This document shows, piece after piece, positions 23,692 through 35,866 of a stretch of 64,000 bases of DNA. The position numbers were made by a program, and so were the translations under genes. Below the pieces are notes generated by a model. It was given only the letters and a program-made list of their open reading frames with translations, was not told where the DNA came from and ran no database searches. Numbering within the stretch: the first letter of the stretch is position 1; every line of letters begins with the position of its first letter. This stretch comes from Bondarzewia mesenterica (taxonomy: Eukaryota; Basidiomycota; Agaricomycetes; Russulales; Bondarzewiaceae), in the NCBI GenBank assembly GCA_004802705.1, contig SGPL01000122.1, positions 1 through 64,000 on the forward strand. Reading direction: 5' to 3'.

Positions 23692-24326
23692 CATTCCTAA
23701 TTGAGAAAATATCTAGATTATGTGGCTTTTATTAGCTGAGGGCAGTGGCAAAAAGTAATAGAAGCATGGATATGGTCATGTAGCTTAAGTAGAGGTCATT
23801 GTAAAATCATAAAGAATTTAAAATAGCTATGAATACATGATATAGTGCTATATATATAATTATAGACTGTAATTTAGAGTATAAAGGAGTGAATTAATTA
23901 GTAAGTCAGAGGTCTTCATTATTGGAGTACTCTTAATTTAAAATTGCACTTATCTCAATATTAGCATGTTTATTCAAAACAAGAGACACCTTGAAAGCAT
24001 AAAATATGTTCTGCGAGATCTCTGGGTGATTTTTCTTATCATAAATATAGCTGTTGTGTAAGACTACAGCTGCAAGGAGCTAAGCATAGGTAGTGGCCAG
24101 TTTCTGTAATTTTGACCAGTGATTTTTTGAGCTAAGAGGCATAAAAAGTCAACACATGATTAAATTAAAGATAATAAATAATAATAAGTTCATTGATACC
24201 TCTAAATGAGATGAAAACATATTAAGATACAAGGAAATGCAGTAGAAGATGCACTCATTCTCAACACATCATGCTGCTATTTCATTATATAAGAGGCCTC
24301 TAATTTTGAATAGAGCTCACTGTAGG
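23692..24326 (-). mobile_element. Internally deleted copy of the 1.0-4.4 kb element
   Basis: The reverse complement matches 1,011-1,345 (words such as GAGGCCTCTTATATAATG and AAGAAAAATCA-CCAGAG) and then jumps to the equivalent of 4,115-4,440 (AGAGTACTCCA-T-ATGAAGACC, CACTGCCCTC-AGCTAA, ATGCCCATACTCA). About 2.77 kb of interior, including nearly all the coding remnant, is missing. This is the structure of a non-autonomous derivative mobilised in trans, although deletion after insertion is equally possible. Confidence 0.65.
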
Positions 24327-24339
24327 GTACACTTCACAG

Positions 24340-24560
24340 CTTTCCTCAGCCTCATAAAAATTAAATGAAAGTTACAATAAATGATATAAAATTGAGTTCA
24401 CGAATTTTTTAAGACTAAAATTTCCTCAAAATTTTTGGATGTCTCTGAAGTGTACCAAATTAGACCTCTCAATAGCCCTTGATGAAAATCTATTTAAAAA
24501 AATTATGTATCTNAAATTTACATGATTTATTNTAACTTTTTTTTTNTAATTTTTACAGTG
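24340..24560 (-). repeat. Second copy of a hAT-derived segment
   Basis: The plus-strand words CAGCTTTCCTCAGCC, AAAATTAA-T-AAAGT, AAAATTTCCTCAAA, TCTCTGAAGTGTAC and AAATTAGACCT match 16,128-16,330 in the same order with scattered transitions. In the 16-kb copy this segment lies just upstream of the recognisable hAT C-terminal blocks. The two copies support a dispersed hAT-related family. Confidence 0.55.
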
Positions 24561-25230
24561 CTGTGAGAGATTGCATNATGTACTCTCATGTCTCTCGAGC
24601 CTTTAGACTTGATGCNCAANAACAGTTTTAGCATATAAATTAGTATGTATTGCCCATACTCAGTGATAGANCTTGTGTAAGAGAATAGTAATATCTNATG
24701 AATAAGTAAATGCAAGTGAAAATTGTATACTTAAATGTAGAAATAAATTTATAAAAAAAGTGGGTTAATATTCTATAATTCTTTCAACTTGAACAATATG
24801 AAAATATAGCATAACTGCCTCNAGATGACACTGCTGAATCTCATTATTATCACTCACTANACAATAATACAACAGTAAAATTAAATGTGCTTTCCTTTTT
24901 CAATCTATATCCCTCAGATCTCCTTTAAATCTTATAGAAAAATGAAAAAGCAAAAGCAAATGACAGTTTTACACCATATTAAGTGCACGTGCATGAATAG
25001 TGCTGATGATTTCACTTGTGAATTCAAAGNAAGTCACAAAGTCATCTACGCATTCATTTAATGCACATTATCCTTCTTTAAACATTCTTAATTCTTTTAT
25101 CATTATTTAACAGCCATCNTGACTATCANCCCAGTCCATATATTTAANTATCAACTTGTTNTATTAACACATCTGAGGCATCCTCAAACCCATTGGGCTT
25201 CTTTATTATTTTTTCAGGTAGATCNATAGA
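24560..25230. other. No gene recognised
   Basis: AT-rich, CpG-poor sequence with several ambiguous bases. No conserved motif and no repeat relationship was noticed within the window. Confidence 0.4.
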
Positions 25231-26060
25231 TATTTTTTCTAACCTTAGAAGGGGAGCTTATTTAATGCCTTTTTCTATCTTAGATGGTCCAGCCAAACAT
25301 GCTTTTTANCTATCTCCAATGGTCAGCCAAGCTTGACCAATAGCAATGCAGGCCCATCTNTAATGGTTCAGCTGGCATCATTATTTATCTACTCTTGGTT
25401 GGGCTGAGTAAAATGAGTGCAAATATTGCTCTTACTCATTCACTACCATCCNCCACCTCTGANAGTTNAGCTGAGTAAAAATAATAAAAATCTATTTTTT
25501 GTGCTTACCACCTCTGACTATTCAGCCCAACATGAAGGACACTAATCTATTTTTTTTTTCCTACTGGCCACTCCTGACAGTTCAGCTGAGCAAGAATAAT
25601 AAAAAATAAAAATCTTTTTTTCTATATTTACCATCTCTGACCGTTCAGCCTAACATGAAGGACACTAATTTGTTTTTTTTGCTTGTTAGCTANCTCTAAC
25701 GATTCAGCTAAGTAAGAATANTGAAAGTNTTTTTTTTTTCCGTGCTTACCATTTCTGACTGTTCAGCTTAGCATGAAGGATGCTAATTTGTTTTTTTTTG
25801 CCTACTGGCCACCTCTGACANTTCAGCTGAGTAAAAATAATAGAAAACTTTTCTTTCNATACTCACTGTCTNTGTCTATTCAGCTCAGCATAAAGGAAGG
25901 TAATCTGTTTTTTTTTTGCCCACCAGCNACCTCTGATAGTTCAGCTGANCAAGAATAATAANTCTTATTTTTNTGTGCTCACCATCTCTGACCATTCAGC
26001 CTGCTTGTCACCTCTGATCATTCTGCCTAGCTTTAAAAATGACATTGCTCTATCTCATAG
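25230..26060 (-). repeat. Minisatellite-bearing repeat, copy B (inverted)
   Basis: Begins at the left with the reverse complement of the tail seen at 7,160-7,260 and 32,345-32,440 (ATCTTAGATGGTCCAGCC). It continues into an array of ~120-bp units of the type CCATCTCTGACCGTTCAGC ... ATGAAGGACACTAAT ... TTTTTTTT at about 25,499, 25,620, 25,741, 25,858 and 25,974. Each unit contains two diverged half units, both with a TCTGAC-GTTCAGC core, and a T-run. Confidence 0.65.
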
Positions 26061-29000
26061 TTGACTCCAGCATCAAAAACACCATTTTNTTTTGTGCCTG
26101 CTGGCAAATTTCCTCACTATACTACTGTATATTCTGTNACTATTAGTGATCCATTTCTCTTTTTACCTTCCCAAATTCCTTCAGTGTTTAGTTTGANAAC
26201 CTTTTCCACATTTCCTTCTATCAGGCTGCATATGCAGGGTGTTTAGGCTTGCTGATAAATGAAATGCTATAATTCCACCTCTAAAGATATAAAGAGAGTG
26301 AGTGGAGTCCCCCTGTCATGATCTTTCTGATGCTAATGATGACATAATCTAGCTAAAAAAACATGGCCAGTAATACATCAAGGAATTCACCAGACAGATG
26401 TACAAGCAGCTTAGCATGAGGGTATTTATGCTGCATGTTTCTAAAAATAAGGACAATATATATATATATACATAGTGAGTTTGCCTTTGAATTCTGAGCT
26501 AATAGACACAGAGCTAATAGCATCGGNTTTAGCAGTTATGATTATAATGAAGAAAATAGGACTCTGCCATTCATCAAGATATACCCAGAGTGGGCCATAG
26601 AAAATATCTTAGAAGATTGAAGCAATTATTCAAAAAAGTCATTTGATAAGTNAATCCTTCAAATTATTGCTTTGTTTTTGACTTATCTATATAGCTGTAT
26701 CCCCCAGTAATACTGAAGCTAACACTAAAGTCGATGGTGCTAAGGNCAGTAAGAAGAATANCAAGAAGCTCTTGCTAGAGTTAGCATTTACTGAAAACAG
26801 CAGAGTGATGCTTCTAGCNATAGACCAAAGCAACTAGCTAGATTTAGAGCAGATGAAGAGACTGATCCAGTTAGTGATGATAGCTACTTACTGTAAGTCT
26901 TGTTTGCTGATGACAAGACTTGTCTAAGCTGATCTCTATTAAACAGGTAAAGTAACCTNTAATAAAAAGAGCACTGTGCCCTAGAGTGACTCAAAGAGCA
27001 TCAGAGTGAATACATCAATGCTGAATACCTCCCAAAAGGGTATCAGGTTAAAGAGCTCTTAAAAATGATGAAAATAAAGGTAATATAGCTGATGGACCAC
27101 TGACATCTAAGGCAAGAGGAGGAGGAACACCTGGTAATCTTCAAAAGCTACAAGAATAAAGATGAGAGGCCAGTAGTCCCCTCAAAAGAACCTCAAGGAA
27201 ANNNANGGGAGAGCAGTAGTAGTGACATCAGCTAATGACAAGGCTAATAGTAAGGCAAAGATAAAGAGGAAGAGAAAGGTACTAATGAGGTCAACCTTAA
27301 AAGAAANAAATAAGGGCAANNAGAANGCCACAAGCNNTTAGNCTNATTCTGATCCAGAGGATGATGCTGATGTCAATGGGTAAANTAATGACATCAAAGC
27401 TAATGCTGACATCAATAATGAGGATATTATNTGACAGCTTTAGGCCCTTAAGAGTGATGATGATAAAGATAATGAGAGTGGTAAAGACATTNAAGATGAG
27501 GCATCTTTAGCTCAGATAGAGGAGTAGAAAGTGGTCATTCAGGAGCAGCTAGATAACCTNATTTAAATTGAGCCTAACATGATACTAGCTAACTTCATCA
27601 TGATCTCTAATATCAGCAAGTATTCTTTTCTGTTGAATGTAATTAGTAGGAGAAAATATAGAGATATACTCACCTTTATNTATGGCCGAGAGGAGAGTCT
27701 GTCACTCATTTACTTGCTATCTATTCCTCATATCATATTGGCCTAGAAGAGATAAAGCTCATCGATGCTAAACATGCTCATCTCAGCTTAATGTGACTAG
27801 GCNTATATCAGTGCATTTCTTCTAGAGAAAGTCTATACCACTGAGGAGAGCTAGGAGGAGTTTATCCTCTAGCTCTCAGAATACCTACACTTAGCTGAAG
27901 ACAGTGACCTTNTTAACAAAAAGGACCTATGGAGGATNTGCCTAGGCATCAGCTTCNTTTTGAATGACATTTATCAGAAATAGTTCTCTCAGCCTAACTC
28001 TGATGAGCCCAATTCAGGATGTGTGACTAGAACCTCCTTTATATTCTTAACTTTAACATCAACTTCACTGAAGCTGATGAGATGGCTTTCACTCTATACA
28101 ANTAGATCACATCTTTAGTAATGAGTGTTTAGAGGATAAAGTNTGATGAACATTAGAGTGAGGATGATAAGGGTNAGNATTAAGACTTTGAGATGGCTGG
28201 CTTGAGTGGCAAAGAAAACTGACTAGATNAAAAGGATAAGGAGCAATTGAGGGTGAAAAGGCTAGCTNTAGAGNGTGCTGTTAGGCTCACATAAGTGGCA
28301 TCCACCAGTNAAGCCTAGAAAGACATAATTGTCCTCATCCTTAATCACCCATNAATTGTAGCAGATGAGCCAATGGCAATAAATAAAGTGAGTTTAGTTT
28401 TGGATGAATATGCTACAGAGAAATCAATTGATAAATATTACTTAAGATAAATTTATACTTTCTGATTATTCATCCAAAAAATAGCCTCATCAAAATACTG
28501 AAGATATTAATGCTAATAATGCTGACAATACTAATGATGCCAACACTGATGCCATCTAATTCATTCACCATATAAGATAAAAGAAGGCAAAAGAGATTAG
28601 CTCATAGATCATGGAAGTTCAAAAGAAGTATTTGACTTCAAATTTAATTATATTTTACTTCACTAATAATATTATGTTGATTTGTAGCCATCAAAGGGGT
28701 AAGCTATAAAAAAAAGGCCAAAAAACTGCCCAAGTCTCATCTTGATGCCAATGCCAATGCTGATGATGGCCCTAAGGCCCATTCCACACTAATCAAGGCC
28801 AGAAAGAGGAAGCTGATAGTAAAAGCTGTGAGTCTGACCTAGTCAAATGGTCAGCAAGAAGGAGAGCCTATAGTCTATCAAACAAGAAATCAGGCAACCT
28901 ATGCAGCACCTAACTATAAATAGCTTTTTTTTAAATATAAAATTGTTACTCTTTTACTGTTGTAGTATCTTTTTTATTGTGGGAATAGTCTTTCATATTA

Positions 29001-31985
29001 CAAATAAAATATGAAAAAATACAAACTATATGTAGTAAATAAAANAAAATCAGACTAGAGTATTACCCTCCAACTAGTCTTTATCACTATCAGTGATCAT
29101 CCTCTCTAATGCCTCCTTACCCTCTGCTGGCCTACTTATCACTCTCTTTTCATCCGTCATGAGNGAATCCTCACTGAGGTTNACCTCACTNTTGGTATNA
29201 GCTTTAGAGTCAAGGTTCATGGGCCCTTCACCAAGACCCATNACCTCATCCATTTCTTTCTTTTGGTCCTTCACTTTTACAACCATCTTCTAGTTANCTT
29301 GNACTTCTAAAGTGAATAGAAAGATGGGCAGAATTGATATGCTGGGCATNACCTTAGTGATGATTGATATTAATGGAGGGAGTGNNCAAGGTCCCTAGTT
29401 TAGAGTCAGAGTAGGCAGTAGGCCTGGAGATAGCAATAGAGAAAGTAGCAGTAGNAGCAGNATCAGCATCAGTAAATGTCTTAATCCTAAAGGGCCTACT
29501 AAGATGTGTAAAATAAAGAAGGGCTCTAGCTTTGCTATCTGCTCCAGCCAAATGATCATCTCAGATTGATGGTTCAAGCTAGTCAGGTATAGCTGATGGT
29601 TGCTGTTATTAGTTTGTTGATAGTCCTTAAAGAGATCTTNGAGGAACATNATCCTCTTATCAAGAAACTANNNTTCTTCTTAGTGAGNTGGGTGATAGTG
29701 GGATCAGTATTAACANAGAGGTCAGATAATNGGGTCANAAGCATTGAGCTAGTAGCAGAGTTAACAGCAAGGAGGATGAAGAGCAGAGGATCTGTGGTAG
29801 ATGAGAGGGGGCCAGTAGATAAAATNTAATGCTTTTCNTGATCAGTGGGAGGCACAATAGCTTATAATAATAGCATTGACACTGATGGTAGAGAAGGTAG
29901 AAGAGGTGATAGCAGCATCAGCATGAATAGTTAGAAAGGTAAGGTGGNCTAAGAGAGCCCTATAAGGATGATGCTAAAGGGAGGCAGTGAGTTAATAGCT
30001 AGATGCACTTATAGGCCAGTGGGGGAGAATGAATAGGCAANGAAGAACTGAATANNGAGCAAGATGAGGGTGATAATAAAGGAGCAGTAGTTTAGGAAGG
30101 TGGAGGATGACAGCAAGACTACATGNATCCTTTCAGCTTTGACATAGCCTCCACTATTCTATAAATTAAATCCTTATTNTAAGGCACCTACCTATTACAC
30201 TCCATCTTCTGCTGATTGCACTCATAGCAGGTGGCTTGTCTTATGAAATAGCACACTAATTACTATTACTGACACTTCTTATAAAATGCCCTTCTCTATT
30301 CTTGTTCATCATTATCGATATANGAGGAGTAAAATAGAGAGGGACTACAAGTTGTGGGCTNTGACTGGGCTGGTTTTTTAAAGGCTTAACAAAGTTAATN
30401 GAAGAAAAGAATAGATAGTGAAGTCACATACCTTTNATTTCATCAGCTTTAGTGATANTGACTCTATATTCTTATCATCTGACTCGACTATTACCCTGCT
30501 NGTATACTCATGATAATNGTGCTTTTCATTCTCCTTCCTCTTCCCTTTTTTTCTTCTCCTCACTTTTTTTCCTCTTCATCATTCTCATTCTTTCTATGCT
30601 TCTAATCACTCTTCTCCTGTTCTCCANNTATTTCTCTATTGATCTCTCTTTCCTTCCAGTACTTCTATCTTTNATGCTTTCTACTCTGCTTCTCATATTC
30701 TTCACCTATCTCTCTACTCANTATTCTACTTATCCCCTTTGTTCTTCCCTTTCCCTTCTCTTTTCCCTCTCTAGNTGAAACACCTCTAATGAATAGTNTT
30801 AGCTTTAGNTAAGAGGGGCTGGTTAAGCNTGGGTNTCAAATTNNATANCTGAGAGGAGATAATNTGGAGAGATAGGCCCAACCTCTTTCTCTATAGGCTA
30901 GAGAGGAGANAGAATAGAGGTATTGACTAGTATAAAGATAGTATTAATAAACAATAGTTATAAATTATTGACTTGTGACTTACTGGGCTCTCACTGCAAG
31001 TCCTCACTGAGGTTGCCATTGAATGGTAGGGTTAGTGTCTAGTTGGGGTATGAGATATGTGNGTAAGTGGTTGATATAGCTTCTAAGTCAGGTGAGCAGT
31101 GGGCAATGAGTGGGCAGCCTGAGTGGCTTTAATCTTTAAAGCTGCACTATGCACAAGGTAGGGAAGAATAATCTTTTCCTTTGCTTGTGCACCTGTACAC
31201 TGAGCTGCAATCAGGTCAATCTATAAGAAGTTAGTGTANTGGAAACACAAAGATAGATAAGTACTTACTACTTCACCATAGAGACAGCTGGGGACATTAG
31301 TATCAGTTNGCACTATACTAGCCCAATAAGTGGCAAAGGCCATGAANGCAGATAGTGATGCAGTAAGTGGTCTGAATAGAGANAAACATTAAAGGGTATG
31401 AAAGGTGTCTTAGTTGCAATAAAGTGGGGTGATGAGATGAGGACAATAAATNAAAAGGTGATGCAANTATATTAAATTTATTTATATNTACTTATTTACC
31501 TTTCTAATTTGATAATTATATTTTNAGTAAATGCCACAGCACTGACAGCTAATGCTTCTTTATATTTATGTATAATCTGAGCTAATTTAATTGATGGTNA
31601 NGTCTTAGCTATTGTAATTTAGGCCTGNTTTGACTCTTAGCTTGAATGATCTCATTTTATATTATTAATTAGACAGTGAGATAAATNGAGCTAGTTTTTA
31701 TCGATATCAGCATCTATTTCATCAGTAGCATCATCATCATTGGTGGTGTCAATTTCTTTATTGGTGTTAGCTTCAGCTTCAGAATAATTAAAGTGAGTAT
31801 GAAGTCTTTCAATAGANGTTGGATGACTATAAAGATATTGAAAATTTATATAGTTTTAAGTATGTATCAGTCTATTTAGACTACTTGTCATACTATAAAA
31901 TAGTAGATATGATTTCACATACATTAAAGTCAGTCATGGGATCTTTGAGCCCTTGTCAGCCTTGAAGTCATTTTGACCCTTTGTG
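26060..31985. other. Long CpG-poor stretch, degenerate Asp/Asn/Lys-rich frames
   Basis: Between 26,690 and 28,920 the plus strand is rich in GAT and AAT codons (for example GATGCTGATGTCAATG near 27,362) and Lys/Arg-rich tracts, with a Pro-poor segment near 27,580-28,080 that reads like a decayed globular domain. I recognise no family. At 28,690-28,920 the frame 'AKKLPKSHLDANANADDGPK' and 'RKRKLIVK' suggests a basic, Asp-rich tail. At 29,050-30,780 are Ser-rich frames on both strands. Ambiguous bases are dense. This may be one or two old retroelement ORFs. Confidence 0.35.
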
Positions 31986-31989
31986 ATAG

Positions 31990-32450
31990 TATTACTTGCT
32001 AAGAGTGAAAAATATTCTCAATAGTTAGCTGAACTGTCAAGATCAGGCACTCATGAGGGGGCAAGGCTCTAATACTGCCCTGCTGATGCTTAGCTAAACT
32101 ATTAAAGACAGGGGATAGTGATGAATAGACAAGAGCCTAATATCTCTCTGCTCATGTTTAGCTAAANNGTTAGAGACAAAGGATGGTGGTAAATANGCAA
32201 GAGTCTAATATTGCTTTGCTCATACTTAGCTAAATTGTCAGAGGTAAANAATGATGGCAAATGGGCAAGAGCAATACTTGCATTAACTCACTCGGCNCAA
32301 CCATCAGAGTCAGCAAATGATAATACTGGTTAAACCATCAGAGATAAGCCTACATTGCTATCGGCCANGCTCAGTTTGACTATTAGCAATGAGCAAAAAG
32401 CATNTTCAGCTGGACCATCTAANACANTAAAAGGTACTGAATAATATGAG
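31990..32450 (+). repeat. Minisatellite-bearing repeat, copy C
   Basis: Units carrying TTAGCTAAACTATTAAAGACA, GGATAGTGATGAATAG and CAAGAGCCTAATATCTC recur near 32,030, 32,095, 32,165 and 32,230 (shorter unit, ~65-70 bp, than copy A). They are followed by the same tail as copy A: GAGATAAGCCTACATTGC, then AATGAGCAAAAAGCA, then GGACCATCTAA. Sharing the tail but not the unit length shows that the array expanded and contracted independently in each copy. Confidence 0.6.
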
Positions 32451-35400
32451 AAGGGCTACAGTAAAGGTACATTTTACTCTAATAAACTCCTTTGCNACTG
32501 TCTGAACTAGCCTTGTAGATATTTATAGTGAAATTATCAAGTAGAACATTGATAAACCTATTATTTTACCTTTTGATATGTCACTATTATGCATCTTTAT
32601 TGAATAATGAAGTCATAATTGACCTACGGCCTCAATTTCAACATAATNATAAGGTTAGGCAAGTTCAGTATCCTTCAGATTATGATGGCCTAATTAAAAT
32701 ATGTAAATATTGTGAAAATTTGACAAAGACCACTGCCCTATAAAATTGATGAAATTTAGNAAATAGGTTGAGGTAGGGCAAAATAGAGGTAAANTTATGA
32801 TGCTAGGTGGTTACTAGGGTAAACCAGTAGTATAGAATTTATAAATNAGATTATGTGAAAGCATATTTAGAACTCTCAGAAATGTGAAAAATATAAAGAT
32901 AAATAAGGATAAAAGTTAAAAATAGAGAATAAAAAAAATCAAGAAAAATTTATAAAAAAAATTATCATTGTTTGTANAAGATATTTAANGTTGTTATTTA
33001 AATAGAANAATNAAGAAAGGATTTATCTCTAGTCTCAATATCCAGATAAAATGGTTAGATATCACCATGCTCTGTGCAATAAAAAAGGAAAAAAAAATCT
33101 CACCAGCAAATATATCAGCTCTATGCTCATCTTAACTAAAATAAATATCATTCCATGCATTGATAAAGAGGAAAGCTGCTTGATTTATGTGTCATACTCA
33201 CACTCTCTAATTTTTAATTACTTATTGATATAACAGATGGAGATGCTTTAATAGGGCACGCACACACTTGTCATATCAAAACTGTTAGAGATGTGGCCTA
33301 AATAAAAAAAAAGTTCTCACACCTTATTATGATATGATGAGTGGGCATGTATGTAAATCTAATTTGCTATTTTAATATGGTAGAGGATGCAGCCTGAATG
33401 CTTACCTACTGTTTAAATATACAGTGAGCAAACTTGCATGCTAAATATTCAGTCATTTAAAAATGGTGAGTGATCATGTGGGTAAAAATATTCCACCATT
33501 TTAACANAACATACAATGTGGAATGGATGAGAGAGCACTCTTCTGCCATATTAAANTGATGAACATAAAGGCAGCTGTNGGAGCATCTTCACTTATTGCT
33601 TTAAAACTGTGAGTGAGATAGAATGAATAAAATAATGCTCTCTCATAGAGTCTCAATAATAATTGCAGATATTTTGAGGGGGCACGCATGCTCACTATTT
33701 CATAANANTGGNTAAGGTGAGTTGGAGGCATGAGCAGTTTGATAAATAAATAAATATAGATCATGNGTACTCTCAGTATCTTACTCACNCTAAAAAGAGA
33801 GTAATAGAGGTGGCTGAGAGAATACACTCTTCCACTATAGTAACNTAGAGGAGAGTGCTCATCCACTATATTGAAGGGGCTAGTGAGGTGACCTAGGTGT
33901 AAAANTTTTTTACTTAACTTGTTGAAACTGTAGAAGAGGTGACATCTAAGGGGTAATTATCANAGTTTTGAAATGGCAAGTGAGTTAGCTACCTGTATTG
34001 AAGTCAAACCTACAATAATGTACAAGATATAAATAAGAATTTTTAATGTGATAGCTATAATTTACTTAAAGAATTAACTGAGAGTAAAGCAGAGCTGCTA
34101 GTGCACTATTTTATAGTCGTNCACCAAAATATGTGACTCAGAAAGAGCAAATATTATTGTATAATNAATTAAAATTTATATTTAATTGAGTAAAACTCAA
34201 AGGATCTTCTGCATAAGGCAACAAGTTTTATAGAGCCTNCGAGCTGAAAAAGTTCTTAGTATGTTCAAAAAAAAGACTAAAAACAGATNGAGGGAGGTAG
34301 TCAGCNTATTTTTGATTGTGTATTGGGACTTTATACTGTACTAATATAATCTATTCANAGATCATATATCACAAGCCATTCAGAATGTATAAAGTAGAAG
34401 GCACTGTTACATGATACAGCAATCATTGTGAAATTACTGAACAAGTCAAATAAAGTTTTTTTTTCTTAAAATACATATTTTTAGTATCTCTGATGCCCTC
34501 TGATGTTTTGTGTGAAGTGAAATCTAATAGTGGTCATAATCACATNGACTGTTTGTGAATGCACAAAATCATCACCCATTATAAAAGTCAATTTTTAGCA
34601 TGAACTGATCATATTACAGTGTGTTGCATAATAAACTNTAGGTCACATGATTCATGCAGCCCTTTGTGCTTGATCAAATAGTGACCACCTATCACATCTT
34701 GCCTAATCTACTCATATTGNCTGACTTACTTATACTGCCTGACCTACTTGCATAGAACTAGAGCCCTAGCATGCATTATATATCTCAAACATATATTTAT
34801 ATTTCTTATATTTGCTTTTACTATTAATTCTTCTGTCTCTAAAATATTGAGTTTTTGAAAGCTGCATGGATAAGAGGTTCCTTATGCTCTCTATTTGCAG
34901 TCATTTTATTTTTGCCAATCTTTTTTTTTTTTATAGTGCTTAACTTTGTATCAAGGCTATATCTACCTATCTGAAACAAATTTTATCTCTTGCATAANAT
35001 AGTCAAAGGAANTTTCNCAGCAATAGATATTGCATGCCAAATTNACAGNAAATATGCATTTGACTGAAGANAATCATCTGCTTAGAAATGTCATAGATAG
35101 TTTACTCAGATCATGCTACAAGCTTCTTGACTTTTTTTGATACTTTTTTGCTCTTCAAAGTGCTAAGCAATAATGTGCTCTCAGAGCTCTTGGCTGAGGT
35201 GAGGGACCATTATGCCTNAGTGTATATATTAGTTGCATTATAACCAGTCACATATTTAGCTGGAATAAAGCTATATAAACAAGTTGTCTACATAGTGTGC
35301 TCTGCAGTTTATTATNCAACATACTATAATACAGTATGTAGCTGCTTAAAAATATTTTATCATGTTTATTTTATTTGCTCTAGCTAAAACAAATAAGTAA

Positions 35401-35454
35401 AACTCTTTATGATACATTTTATATATAGCTCNAATATGTCTCACACCCCCTTAT
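32450..35454. other. No gene recognised; includes a weak tandem repeat
   Basis: From about 33,240 to 33,900 the words GGGCATG/GGCACGCATGC, CTCACTATTT-A-A-TGG and GAGAGCACTC recur every 70-90 bp, so a degenerate tandem repeat is likely. Elsewhere there is no conserved motif. The stretch ends at the presumed target-site copy (35,455-35,463) of the element on its right. Confidence 0.4.
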
Positions 35455-35463
35455 TCTCCCTCC
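35455..35463. repeat. Target-site duplication, left copy (TCTCCCTCC)
   Basis: TCTCCCTCC directly precedes TAATCTCAAA, the outer end of the left terminal inverted repeat. The right copy, TCTCCCTCT, follows the other end at 41,223. Eight bases match exactly and the ninth differs by a C/T transition, as expected in this CpG-poor, transition-rich region. Confidence 0.6.
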
Positions 35464-35613
35464 TAATCTCAAANCAGCCAGCCATTGACACCATAAAAGG
35501 AAACTCATAANTGACTATCTANGTTACAATATGCACTCAATTAGAACTATGGTGCTATAGTGCATTATATGATAATTATCATATTTTTGCACATCATTTG
35601 CATCTCTTCAATG
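35464..35613 (+). repeat. Left terminal inverted repeat (~150 bp)
   Basis: Matches the reverse complement of about 41,075-41,222. The outermost ~120 bp align without large gaps; toward the interior only the pattern ATATTTTT(T)G ... TTTGCATCTCTTCAATG is still visible. Confidence 0.65.
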
Positions 35614-35866
35614 CATCTCTTCATATTAGTATACACTGTCTCTTGCAGCTTTCATACAGAATCTAGAGCAATCAAACTATTTGCTATTTTTTTTTTTTAA
35701 CACTCTGTCTGATATCTTACTCATAATTTTTTCTATAATTATGAGGCAATAACCTTGATGCATTGGAGGACTATGATGAGCCTGAAGCATCCAGTTTTAT
35801 ATGTTCTGACTCCTCATCAGATTTTCTTCTCCCAAGTTTTATAATATCCCTACTAATAGGCCTTTC

